A stretch of DNA of 64,000 nucleotides from Hippasteria phrygiana (taxonomy: Eukaryota; Echinodermata; Asteroidea; Valvatida; Goniasteridae): positions 2,542,001-2,606,000 of the forward strand of contig JAZGUH010000326.1 in the NCBI GenBank assembly GCA_037893225.1, given 5' to 3'. The position numbers and the translations under genes are program-made. Shown piece by piece: positions 46,652 to 53,681 of this stretch (positions are counted from its first letter, which is position 1; the number at the start of each line of letters is the position of its first letter). The notes beneath the pieces were generated by a model. It worked only from the letters and a program-made list of their open reading frames with translations, was not told the origin of the DNA and ran no database searches.

Positions 46652-47929
46652 ATGAACGCAATTTATGGAAGCAAACTGAATCCACACAGAAGTTTAAAAA
46701 ATCCTAGAGCGTTAAAGGGGTTGAGGCAATCGTTGGTTCTTACTCATAATCCTAGTACCGCGTCGGCTGGCAGTCTGTTGATCGTTGAATTTCCTATGTT
46801 GAGTCAAGACGATGTAGTAGTACCTGGTACTGTACGATTAGCTTTTAATATAGACTTAGAATCTGAAGGCACTGGCGAAGATGATGCAAGAACTCTATAT
46901 TATAACGTCGCACGAAATTTAATTAGTGGCGTAAGAATCAAACTAGAAGGTAAAGATTTCGTAGCGTTTACGGATGCCGATGTATATAACGCGTATAAAG
47001 ACTTGTGGCGACCAGCCAGCGCGAACGATGCGTATCGAGGACTCGAAGATAGCAACGTCACGAAACTCAGAATCGGCGCTAGCGATGGGGTTGCTAGCGA
47101 GAATGGTGGAAAAGACAAAGCGATTGCCAACGCTTACGGTAATCGATATTACATTCCTCTAGATTTTGAAATGCTTACGGATCATCAAACTTTTAGTCCA
47201 TCGACGCTCAAAGACAGACTAACTTATGAATTTACATTTAACGATCACGCGAGCGTAGTAAAATCTACCGATAATAACGCAAAGTATAAAATTTCGGGGT
47301 TAGATCTCGAGTTTGAAACGGTGACCAATAAAACATTGGCCGATAGTATCAGACTAAAATATCGAGGTAAAACTCATTTTCTATACGAAAAAGTTCAAAG
47401 ATATACGGTTTTAACGTTAAACAAGTCCGATACTACTTGGAACATTAATCTAAATCAAGCCATTAGAAGTCTCAAAGGTATACTTCTTTTATTTAAAGCA
47501 TCGGGCGAAAAAGATCCTCGATTTTTTTATAATCCAAAGATCGAAAAAGTAGACGTTACGATAGAGGGTAAGCCGAATCAATTGTATAGTCAGGGCATGA
47601 AGCGTTATCAACACTGGGATGAGATTACCAAGTTTTTCGGCGACTCTAATACAGAATTTGGTGCCAGCGTGTGCAAAGACTTGGGCTTGCACGATATGTC
47701 TATAGGCTCCTACTTAACCACTAGTTACGGTCTTTGGCTAGATACGAGGGTAACCGACGACAACAAAAGTCACGGTTCTGGCAGGAAAATAGGAGACGTA
47801 GGTGGGGGTATTTCTCTTCATTTAGAAAGAGAGGCTGAGTCAGCTGGCGGACTAACGTGTTACGTTTTCTTGGTGATGGATGGTCAGTTGGTGCTAGAAG
47901 ATGGACGATTTAGCGGTAGTTACTCTTAA
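46652..47929 (+). CDS. mcp: Major capsid protein, hexon-like double jelly-roll
   Basis: The protein has 425 residues from ATG 46652 (TAAAATG; the open extension to 46607 overlaps the previous gene). The sequence is rich in beta-strand patterns throughout. It contains AGSLLIVEFPMLSQDDVVVPG (split strands near residue 40), YYIPLDFEML near 180, and the segment QLYSQGMKRYQHWDE near 325, which resembles the conserved Y-x-Q-G-M-x-x-x-x-x-x-D-E stretch of Polinton and adintovirus hexon-like proteins. Size, position beside the packaging ATPase, and this motif support a double jelly-roll capsid subunit. It would form the icosahedral shell. The frame is intact. Confidence 0.78.
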   Translation: MNAIYGSKLNPHRSLKNPRALKGLRQSLVLTHNPSTASAGSLLIVEFPMLSQDDVVVPGTVRLAFNIDLESEGTGEDDARTLYYNVARNLISGVRIKLEGKDFVAFTDADVYNAYKDLWRPASANDAYRGLEDSNVTKLRIGASDGVASENGGKDKAIANAYGNRYYIPLDFEMLTDHQTFSPSTLKDRLTYEFTFNDHASVVKSTDNNAKYKISGLDLEFETVTNKTLADSIRLKYRGKTHFLYEKVQRYTVLTLNKSDTTWNINLNQAIRSLKGILLLFKASGEKDPRFFYNPKIEKVDVTIEGKPNQLYSQGMKRYQHWDEITKFFGDSNTEFGASVCKDLGLHDMSIGSYLTTSYGLWLDTRVTDDNKSHGSGRKIGDVGGGISLHLEREAESAGGLTCYVFLVMDGQLVLEDGRFSGSYS

Positions 47930-47958
47930 AATCCAAAAAGTAAACCTTACTATTAAAT

Positions 47959-48594
47959 ATGTATAAAGCGTTTCCAAAAACACCACACTGCGCGCTAGTA
48001 TGCGGTAGGACTAATTCGGGCAAAACCAAATATATTTTAGATCTATTAGAAACTGAGTATAAAGATCACTTTGAAAATATCGTAGTTATTTGTCCTACGT
48101 TGAGCAACAACAAGACTTATCGCGAGAGACGTTGGTTGTGGTTAGACCCCGAGATATACCTATGCGATTTAGAGGTAGAAAAAGTGTCTCTCAACGAAGC
48201 TTTAGCATTTTATAGAGCTCGATTTAAAGGATCGCACGTTCTGTTTTTGATAGACGATTGTAGCTCAGAACAAGACATAAAATATCGTAAGGCGGCGCTC
48301 GGGAAAAACACTTGCGTTTTAACGAAATTGGCGTTTAGCGGTAGGCACGACAATCACTACTGTTGGTTAATGACTCAAAAGTATAATTGCGTAATGACAG
48401 ATTTTAGAGCTCAAACTGCATTTGTCGTATTGTTCTATTGCAAAGATAAAAATAATTTCGATCAATGTCTCGATGAAAATGATGCGGTGCCTTTAGAAGA
48501 AAGATCGAGAATTAAAAAGATCTTAAGAGATGTGCCTTTTAGTAAATTATTGGTAAAAACTGATCCTCCTGTATGTTGGCAGTTGATCTATTAG
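47959..48594 (+). CDS. atp: Genome-packaging ATPase (A32/FtsK-HerA type)
   Basis: The protein has 211 residues. Walker A is GRTNSGKT (residues 16-23) and Walker B is HVLFLIDD (93-100), followed by a conserved T-K-x-x-F-S-G-R-H-x-x-x segment near residue 127 and MTQKYN. The size and motif order match the short packaging ATPases of Polintons, adintoviruses and virophages, related to poxvirus A32. It would hydrolyse ATP to pump the element's DNA into the preformed capsid. It lies 29 bp downstream of the capsid gene on the same strand. The frame is complete. Confidence 0.88.
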   Translation: MYKAFPKTPHCALVCGRTNSGKTKYILDLLETEYKDHFENIVVICPTLSNNKTYRERRWLWLDPEIYLCDLEVEKVSLNEALAFYRARFKGSHVLFLIDDCSSEQDIKYRKAALGKNTCVLTKLAFSGRHDNHYCWLMTQKYNCVMTDFRAQTAFVVLFYCKDKNNFDQCLDENDAVPLEERSRIKKILRDVPFSKLLVKTDPPVCWQLIY

Positions 48595-48595
48595 A

Positions 48596-48745
48596 TAACT
48601 GTTAGATACCTTTTAGATACCTATTAGATAACTGATAGATGATCTATAGATGATCTATATATAACTGTTAGATAACTAATAGATGATCTATAGATGATCT
48701 ATAGATAACTGTTAGATGATCTACAGATTATCTAGTCATCTATAA
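48596..48745. repeat. Short degenerate repeats built on TAGATGATCTATAGATGATC
   Basis: Directly after the ATPase stop, about 150 bp consist of interleaved repeats of TAACTGTTAGATA and TAGATGATCTA. Copies of GATGATCTATAGATGATCTA occur near 48640 and 48682. The TAGATGATCTA unit is nearly its own reverse complement, so the block is rich in small palindromes. It separates the capsid/ATPase genes from the membrane-protein genes and could contain regulatory or replication signals. Confidence 0.75.
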
Positions 48746-48748
48746 AAT

Positions 48749-48955
48749 ATGATCGAATATCTAGACCTATTATTAAAACTAGTAATAGCCATCAACTTGT
48801 CTTTATTTTCTTACGATTATATTTCTTGTAGAAATAAGATTAAAAAATATAGTTCTATTTTAAATGAGCAAGTCGATAGAATCTCTAAGCACGTTATCTC
48901 AAGAACATCATCCAATAGTAGCTGCTACACCAGAAGCAACTATGCACAAAAATAG
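48749..48955 (+). CDS. Possible small membrane protein overlapping the next gene
   Basis: This frame of 68 codons starts at ATG 48749 (CTATAAAATATG context) right after the repeat block. The N-terminal third is hydrophobic (LLLKLVIAINLSLFSYDYI), as expected for a single membrane segment or signal anchor, followed by a basic, Ser-rich tail. The last 92 bases overlap the start of the 311-residue gene in another phase. I do not recognise the family. The membrane-like head and the start context favour a real gene, but the Ser/Asn tail is probably just the shadow of the overlapping frame. Confidence 0.35.
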   Translation: MIEYLDLLLKLVIAINLSLFSYDYISCRNKIKKYSSILNEQVDRISKHVISRTSSNSSCYTRSNYAQK

Positions 48956-49799
48956 ACTTTTATGCATAGTTGCTTCCGGTGATTCTAAAAAATATTTCGG
49001 TAAAGAATACTCCGTCAATGAAATAGAGAGCTTGACCGCTGAAAAACAAGAAAAACTATATAAAAGATACGAAGCCAAGTTCGGTAAAGAAATGATAGTC
49101 AGTTTGGGGAGTTGCGTGTTGACTTTTTACGCAAAAGCTTTAGGCGCGACTTTGCCGCTGGCTTCGCCATTCGGTTATAAACTTTGTTTAGATTCTGAAG
49201 AAGCCCTCGTTAACGACTTAGAAAAAGATCCAGTTATTTCTAGCAGCTTGTCCAGTTTACTTTGCGAAGTGCATTACAGTTATGGGGTTTATTTATCTCC
49301 TTTGATGGCTATGTTGATTACGACTAAACATTTACAGGTAGATAGTAGTAATAATAGTATTACAAATAATAGTAGTATTACTATAAAAGATGAGTCTAGA
49401 AACGACAATGACGGATCAAGTAGCAGAAACTCCCAGCCTCCCCAAGAGCCGGCTCAGCCTCCCCAAGAGCCGGCTCAGACTCCCCAAGAGCCGGCTCTAT
49501 CAAGAGTCACAAAAAAAAGAGCAAAAGACCCTAAAAGAGTAGAGCAAGGTAAAAAACTGGCTGAAAGAAACAGAAAGATGAAAGAACAAATACAACAAAT
49601 GCAAAGTATAGAAGAAGAGCAAACGCCAGCGCTAACGATGAGAGACATTCCGAGCTGGGGGTATGCGATAGTTGGTTTGGTTGTTTTAGGAATTGGATAT
49701 CTCGCGTTTAAAAAGAGTAAACCTGTAGATACACAGCGGGTAGGAGTTACGATCTCAACTTCAACCCCTAAAGTTGAAGAACTATTAGAAATGGAATAA
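48864..49799 (+). CDS. Conserved Polinton-type protein with Pro repeats, basic helix and C-terminal anchor
   Basis: The protein has 311 residues; the start context is TTAAATG. Residues about 30-150 form a compact domain (CIVASGDSKKYFGKEYS, then SLGSCVLTFYAKALG). Next come a Ser/Asn-rich linker, three tandem QPPQEPA-type heptapeptides (DNA repeat of 21 bp at about 49436-49499), a basic helix (KDPKRVEQGKKLAERNRKMK), and a hydrophobic segment (WGYAIVGLVVLGIGYLAF). Basic K-R-V-x-x-G-K-x-L-A-x-x-N-R helices recur, from memory, in Polinton proteins of unknown function. It may be a DNA-binding or membrane-linked core protein; this is inference. The following AATAAATAAAAAAAATAAA could serve in polyadenylation. 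Confidence 0.55.
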   Translation: MSKSIESLSTLSQEHHPIVAATPEATMHKNRLLCIVASGDSKKYFGKEYSVNEIESLTAEKQEKLYKRYEAKFGKEMIVSLGSCVLTFYAKALGATLPLASPFGYKLCLDSEEALVNDLEKDPVISSSLSSLLCEVHYSYGVYLSPLMAMLITTKHLQVDSSNNSITNNSSITIKDESRNDNDGSSSRNSQPPQEPAQPPQEPAQTPQEPALSRVTKKRAKDPKRVEQGKKLAERNRKMKEQIQQMQSIEEEQTPALTMRDIPSWGYAIVGLVVLGIGYLAFKKSKPVDTQRVGVTISTSTPKVEELLEME

Positions 49800-49830
49800 A
49801 TAAAAAAAATAAAATGTTTGTACAAGTAAA

Positions 49831-50064
49831 ATGGATACGAAGAACATTGCAAATACTCTTTATCACGGCGCTGTGTTGAGTTTGTTGACCGTAGGTTATA
49901 CTATGTTGAGTAAAAAACTTTTGAAAATTAAGCCCGCCGATTTAGGAAAGTTAGACGTAGAAGATACGGTTAAAATCACCGCTACGGTAGGTAGCGCTCT
50001 AGCTACTCAGACTTGGTTGGTGAGTCAAGGAGTAATTCCTCAGAATGTGGTAAATACTACGTAA
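49831..50064 (+). CDS. Small conserved Polinton membrane protein
   Basis: The protein has 77 residues; the start context is TAAAATG. An amphipathic or hydrophobic N-terminal segment (LYHGAVLSLLTVGYTMLSKK) is followed by a polar middle (KPADLGKLDVEDTVK) and a second hydrophobic helix (TATVGSALATQTWLVSQG) ending in IPQNV. Small proteins with this LYHGAxxSxxxVGYxMLxKK pattern are, from memory, common in animal Polintons and adintoviruses. The function is unknown; a minor virion membrane or cement protein is plausible. The gaps to the neighbours (about 31 and 25 bp) indicate one cluster. Confidence 0.55.
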   Translation: MDTKNIANTLYHGAVLSLLTVGYTMLSKKLLKIKPADLGKLDVEDTVKITATVGSALATQTWLVSQGVIPQNVVNTT

Positions 50065-50089
50065 AATATAAAATATACGACTTTATAAA

Positions 50090-51793
50090 ATGGCTGAAGG
50101 TGGAGAATTTGTACCTATGGATGAATTTGATCGAGAAGAAGAAGAAGATCAACAAGATCAAGAAGATGAAGATGTTATTGATGACGGGGGACTTAGAGCT
50201 CGTCTAGATAAAATTTCAAAAGAGCGGAAAGTCCTCCGTTATCAAGAAGATGAAGATGTTATTGATGACGGGGGACTTAGATCCCAAGAAGATGAAGATA
50301 TGTATAACGAGTTACAACAAGACGATATAGGAGAAGGACTAGAATTTAAAAAACGATCAGAGAGACTAAAACAACCAACCAAAGCGGATACAACGGAAGA
50401 ATCGATGGATAGGTTAAATCCACTTTTACATCGCTTAACAGTCGGTGACGCAGAATCGTTTTATGATTTTTATGAAGGTCAAGGTTACGAAAGACCAGCG
50501 AATATAAGATATGAATATTTTCGTAGAGAAAAAGATGGAAAATACTACAAAAACATAAAGTTAACGTTTGATAATGATCCTACAAAGTTTGTAAAATTAA
50601 GTACGTTAAAAACAAGAATTACCAAAGCTGGATATAAACCGACTCTTTTTTTACGAAACGAATTTGGTTTTAAAGCAACTAAAACGATGCGATTACAACA
50701 AGAATTAAATCAGATACAACCCGAAAATATTGAGATGAGTGAACTTCCAAAAGCGGCCGATGATGTTAACAATATCGTAAAAAAAGTAGTCGTAGATGTA
50801 TTGAGAGAAGAAGTAGATTTGACGAAACAAGATGTTGATTTTACTGGATTACAATATGAAGTAGATGCACTACTTGATACATTAAATCAACAAGAAAAAG
50901 TATTAGATGAACGAGCTATAGCATTAGATGAAATAGCAAATACATTAGCGGGGCGAGTAGAAACATTAGATAGATCGAGGGAAGTAGTAGCTAAACGAAG
51001 AACAGCATTAGATGAACGAGGAAAAGTATTAGATGAACGAGGAAAAGTATTAGCTGAACGAGAAAAAGTATTAGATGAACGAGCAACAGTAATTGCTAAA
51101 ATTACAGGATTAAAAAACCTTAGAGAAATTGCTGGTTTAGACAAAGCGTTACAAACTCTCAAAGGTAATTTAGAATTAAATTTAGCTAAAATAAGAAGGC
51201 TAGATGATGAAATTAATCAAACCAAAGCTGAACTAACTGAAGCAACGAGCGAAGAAGAGAGACGAGAAATAACCAATCGATTAAAAGATCTAAATGATGA
51301 AAGATCCGCTAGAATGACATCGGCGCTCGAAAATGAACGAGGACTCAAAAGTCAAATCGTTAGAATCAAAGAAACGATTAATAAAATATTAGAAGGAGAT
51401 ACATCGCTAGCGGAAAAGATTAGAATTCTGTTTCGAGAACAGGGTGTGACGGTCGTAAGTATATTGGTCGCGTTTGCTTTAGCTATAAGTACGATCGTTT
51501 CTTCTTTGGTGGCGGCTTTTGCTGGGGTGGCGGCTGTTCCTACTCCGACTCCGGTTCCGCCTAAGCCCGGAGGTAACGTGAAAGATTGGATAAGTAATCA
51601 TTTAAAAAACTTGGCTAATTTGCTACAAAAGCTGGGGGGTAAGTTATTAGCCGCTTTACCGGGTATTTTGGGTGGTATAGCGAGTTGGTTGTTTAATCTA
51701 TTGAGCAAGTCGGTAGGTTGGTTGGCGGAGCACGTGTGGGCATTATTGGTAGGTGTCGGTGCTTTGATTCTAGTATACATGCAAAAAATTTAA
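50090..51793 (+). CDS. Large coiled-coil protein with membrane-active C-terminus
   Basis: The protein has 567 residues; the start context is TTTATAAAATG. Residues 1-100 are acidic and contain a duplicated block (QEDEDVIDDGGLR at about 23 and 52) encoded by a direct DNA repeat near 50159 and 50240. Residues about 105-205 form a folded domain. Residues about 225-460 are coiled coil with repeated VLDERGK/VLAEREK heptads. The C-terminal 110 residues are hydrophobic: ILVAFALAISTIVSSLVAAF, a PTPTPVPPKPGG hinge, amphipathic KDWISNHLKNLANLLQKLGG, and a final anchor. This tail type recurs in Polintons and adintoviruses; a membrane-penetration or internal virion role is inferred. Confidence 0.6.
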   Translation: MAEGGEFVPMDEFDREEEEDQQDQEDEDVIDDGGLRARLDKISKERKVLRYQEDEDVIDDGGLRSQEDEDMYNELQQDDIGEGLEFKKRSERLKQPTKADTTEESMDRLNPLLHRLTVGDAESFYDFYEGQGYERPANIRYEYFRREKDGKYYKNIKLTFDNDPTKFVKLSTLKTRITKAGYKPTLFLRNEFGFKATKTMRLQQELNQIQPENIEMSELPKAADDVNNIVKKVVVDVLREEVDLTKQDVDFTGLQYEVDALLDTLNQQEKVLDERAIALDEIANTLAGRVETLDRSREVVAKRRTALDERGKVLDERGKVLAEREKVLDERATVIAKITGLKNLREIAGLDKALQTLKGNLELNLAKIRRLDDEINQTKAELTEATSEEERREITNRLKDLNDERSARMTSALENERGLKSQIVRIKETINKILEGDTSLAEKIRILFREQGVTVVSILVAFALAISTIVSSLVAAFAGVAAVPTPTPVPPKPGGNVKDWISNHLKNLANLLQKLGGKLLAALPGILGGIASWLFNLLSKSVGWLAEHVWALLVGVGALILVYMQKI

Positions 51794-51814
51794 AATAATA
51801 TAAGACTTTATAAA

Positions 51815-52450
51815 ATGACCGCAGAATCCGTTTACCCTAAATTGCCCGTTGTCCCTATAGAAACGAACGAGTCTTCAGTCTTTAGGTTAAATAAAATCGA
51901 ACGAGTGCAAAAAGAGATAGCCAACGAGAGAGATAAGAGAGAACGGTTGCACAAAAAGTATAATAAAATTATTACCTGTTTATCTAACGCAGAGACCGTT
52001 ATAGAATGTTTAGGAGCTTTATCCGGTACAATAGGCATAGTCAGCGTTATCGGCGTTATTAGTATACCTATAGGCGTGGTGTTAGAAGGATTAGCTATAG
52101 GATGCGTGGGTGTAAGTTTGGTATTAAAACGATTTAGTAAAAAGTTTAGAGGTAAAGCTAAGAAACACGATGAGATTAGAGTAGTAGCAGAAACAAAATT
52201 AAATACGATAAATGAATTAGTGTCTCAGGCCGTAGACGATGGTGATGTAAGTCACGAAGAATTTGCTTTGATTAACGATGAATTAAAAAAGTTTTATGGA
52301 ATGAAAGAAGCTATTAGGACACAAACTAAAGCGAGAGAAGAGTCCGTTAGAAATCAAAAAGAAATAGACGATGAGGTCGAAAAGAAAGTGGTCGAGCTTC
52401 TAGCGAAAGAAAAAAAAGATCTTATCGCAAAACTTACAACTTTAAATTAG
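51815..52450 (+). CDS. Conserved Polinton protein with central glycine-rich membrane hairpin
   Basis: The protein has 211 residues; the start context is TTTATAAAATG, identical to the upstream gene. Order: N-terminal YPKLP and FRLNKIERVQKEIANERDKR helix, then KKYNK; a hydrophobic Gly/Ile/Val-rich hairpin (about residues 65-105, GTIGIVSVIGVISIPIGVVL); a basic stretch (KRFSKKFRGKAKKHDEI); then helices with VSHEEFALINDELKKFY. From memory this is one of the most recurrent small proteins in animal Polintons, of unknown function. The 3' end contains a run of eight A (52410-52417), and the -1 frame stays open past the stop to 52560. Last gene before the right terminal repeat. Confidence 0.6.
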   Translation: MTAESVYPKLPVVPIETNESSVFRLNKIERVQKEIANERDKRERLHKKYNKIITCLSNAETVIECLGALSGTIGIVSVIGVISIPIGVVLEGLAIGCVGVSLVLKRFSKKFRGKAKKHDEIRVVAETKLNTINELVSQAVDDGDVSHEEFALINDELKKFYGMKEAIRTQTKAREESVRNQKEIDDEVEKKVVELLAKEKKDLIAKLTTLN

Positions 52451-52563
52451 AAATATGTAAAGAGTATGAGCGTGATTCTAACGTGAATAGAGATGAGCCT
52501 CCTAGCTACACAAGTGCTCAAGAGAGTTTAGAGACTAGGCCTAGCGCTCCTTGCAAAGAGTAG
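52375..52563 (+). other. Open -1 frame with a PPSY motif past the last Polinton gene
   Basis: The -1 phase relative to the 211-residue gene is open from 52375 to a TAG at 52561-52563, about 62 codons, with no ATG of its own. It overlaps the A8 run at 52410-52417. It encodes a polar tail with PPSY at 52498-52509. PPxY is the late-domain motif that recruits NEDD4-type ubiquitin ligases in many viruses. It could be reached only by -1 frameshifting at the A run or after a one-base indel; it may also be chance. Confidence 0.35.
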
Positions 52564-52597
52564 TTGTAGTTAGTAACGCAGTAGATCTACGTAACAC

Positions 52598-52640
52598 AAA
52601 AAACCCTCATCTCTACTGAGTGTAGAGATGAGGGTTTTTT
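52598..52640. terminator. Perfect 19-bp stem-loop with T tail
   Basis: AAAAAACCCTCATCTCTAC (52598-52616) pairs perfectly with GTAGAGATGAGGGTTTTTT (52622-52640) around a TGAGT loop. The plus-strand product ends in a run of T, so it resembles an intrinsic terminator, and it lies beyond the last plus-strand gene and just inside the right terminal repeat. In a eukaryotic element a classical intrinsic terminator is not expected. It could act in mRNA 3' processing or as a structural DNA element. Confidence 0.6.
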
Positions 52641-52664
52641 TGCCTTGCGACAAATCCGACTTGT

Positions 52665-52887
52665 TCGCCCGGGCGCCCTGGTGATTTAGTATGCTTGTAG
52701 ACTATGGAAAATACTGTTTATTTTCTTGATTTTGTGCAAATTTTGGTGCATAGGTACCCAGCAAAATTTTTGGGCGATTTTTTGACTATTTTGTTTTAAA
52801 AAAAATTGACGTATGTACCCACAGCAAAATTGGGGAAAAAAGTGAAAAAACAGGAAATGACATAGAATCGGTACCTCCCTTACTACT
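52665..52887 (-). repeat. Polinton right terminal inverted repeat
   Basis: This is the reverse complement of 40322-40544. It ends GGTACCTCCCTTACTACT at 52887, followed by AATGAT. It contains homopolymeric T/A tracts and GCGCC-rich inner edges and has no coding content. Confidence 0.92.
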
Positions 52888-52895
52888 AATGATAT

Positions 52896-53501
52896 CCCTA
52901 GAAGGAGGCTATGATATAGCGTCCTAGCGCCCAAGTATGCAAAACAGTCCTATGCTAGAAACCGAAGATCAAAAATCACACTTTACCTGCATAAATATTC
53001 TTGGCATAATTTTATTCAAACAGTTCAACAGCCCATCTCCCCGTACGGATAGAAATATTCCTCCAAGAATGTCAAGAACAGGAGATATTTGTGGCGCAAA
53101 ATTGTCTCCACGCGACGCTGACTTCACAAACACGAGGAGTAATACCCACATTTAGAACGTTCATCAACAGAGGGCGCAATTTACAGTCGCCGCGTGCACG
53201 GCCGAAATTGCGCCCTCTGTTGTTGATGAACATTCAAGACGTGCGGACAAGGTATTACTCCTCGTGTTTGTGAAGTCAGCGTCGCGTGCAGACGATTTTG
53301 CGCCGCAAATATCTCCTGTTCTTGACATTCTTGGAGGAATATTTCTATCCGTACAGGGAGATGGGCTGTTGAACTGTTTGAATAAAATGATGCCAATAAT
53401 ATTTATGCAGGTAAAGTGTGATTTTTGATCTTCGGTTTCTAGCATAGGACTGTTTTGCATACTTGGGCGCTAGGACGCTATATCATAGCGTCCTTCTAGG
53501 G
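52896..53501. mobile_element. Foldback B, about 606 bp, almost a perfect palindrome
   Basis: The arms begin CCCTAGAAGGAGGCTATG (left) and end TCATAGCGTCCTTCTAGGG (right). They match over about 290 bp each side of a centre near 53190 (TTTACAGTCGCCGCGTGCAC). Differences are few (for example ACCCACATTTAGAACG against AATGTTCTTG-type inner variants), so the element could form a long hairpin. Both strands are open in places only because of the palindrome; no gene is supported. It lies between the Polinton and the resumption of foldback A. Confidence 0.8.
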
Positions 53502-53681
53502 CTACATGAATGACTGCTCTAAAGTTCAAGGTGAGTGTTTAGTTGATATATTCAGGGAAACGGAAGATATCGGCAAGATCTTAAACGACCCTGACTTACC
53601 CTAAAGGATTCCTTCCAGCTCTAATGGCGAATCTTGAGCCTAGAGCTGGAATTTTCAAGCTAGTACTACCCATATGTTTGT

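Larger units (their letters stand above)
40322..52887. mobile_element. Maverick/Polinton (adintovirus-like) endogenous virus-like transposon
   Basis: The 12566-bp element has inverted ends of about 222 bp beginning AGTAGTAAGGGAGGTACC. The AG...CT termini are typical of Polintons. It encodes a family B polymerase fragment, a DDE integrase, a packaging ATPase, a hexon-like capsid protein, penton-like proteins and several membrane proteins. This is the diagnostic Polinton set (self-synthesising transposon, related to adintoviruses). Flanks carry AATGA on both sides (40317-40321 and 52888-52892), a 5-bp duplication or a 6-bp one with a mismatch; Polintons normally give 6 bp. At 12.6 kb it is shorter than the usual 15-20 kb, in line with the missing N-terminal half of PolB. 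Apart from PolB the genes look intact and intronless. Confidence 0.9.
39743..53662. mobile_element. Foldback A, copy 1, interrupted by the Polinton and foldback B
   Basis: The left end begins TAGCTTGAAAATTCCAGCTC and the right end is its inverted copy ending at 53662. The centre of the palindrome is near 40110 (GCTGTTTGCTGAAATACTGA). Without the insertions (40322-53501) it would be about 735 bp, matching the uninterrupted copy at 58028-58770 (743 bp). The 9-mer CTACCCATA precedes it (39734-39742) and recurs after it at 53666-53674, with three extra bases (GTA) at the right. This is consistent with a 9-bp target duplication. It has no coding capacity. Confidence 0.75.

Noticed and set aside
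52936..53460. Mirror-image frames in foldback B
   Set aside because: Identical products on both strands simply reflect the palindrome; no domain or coding signal.
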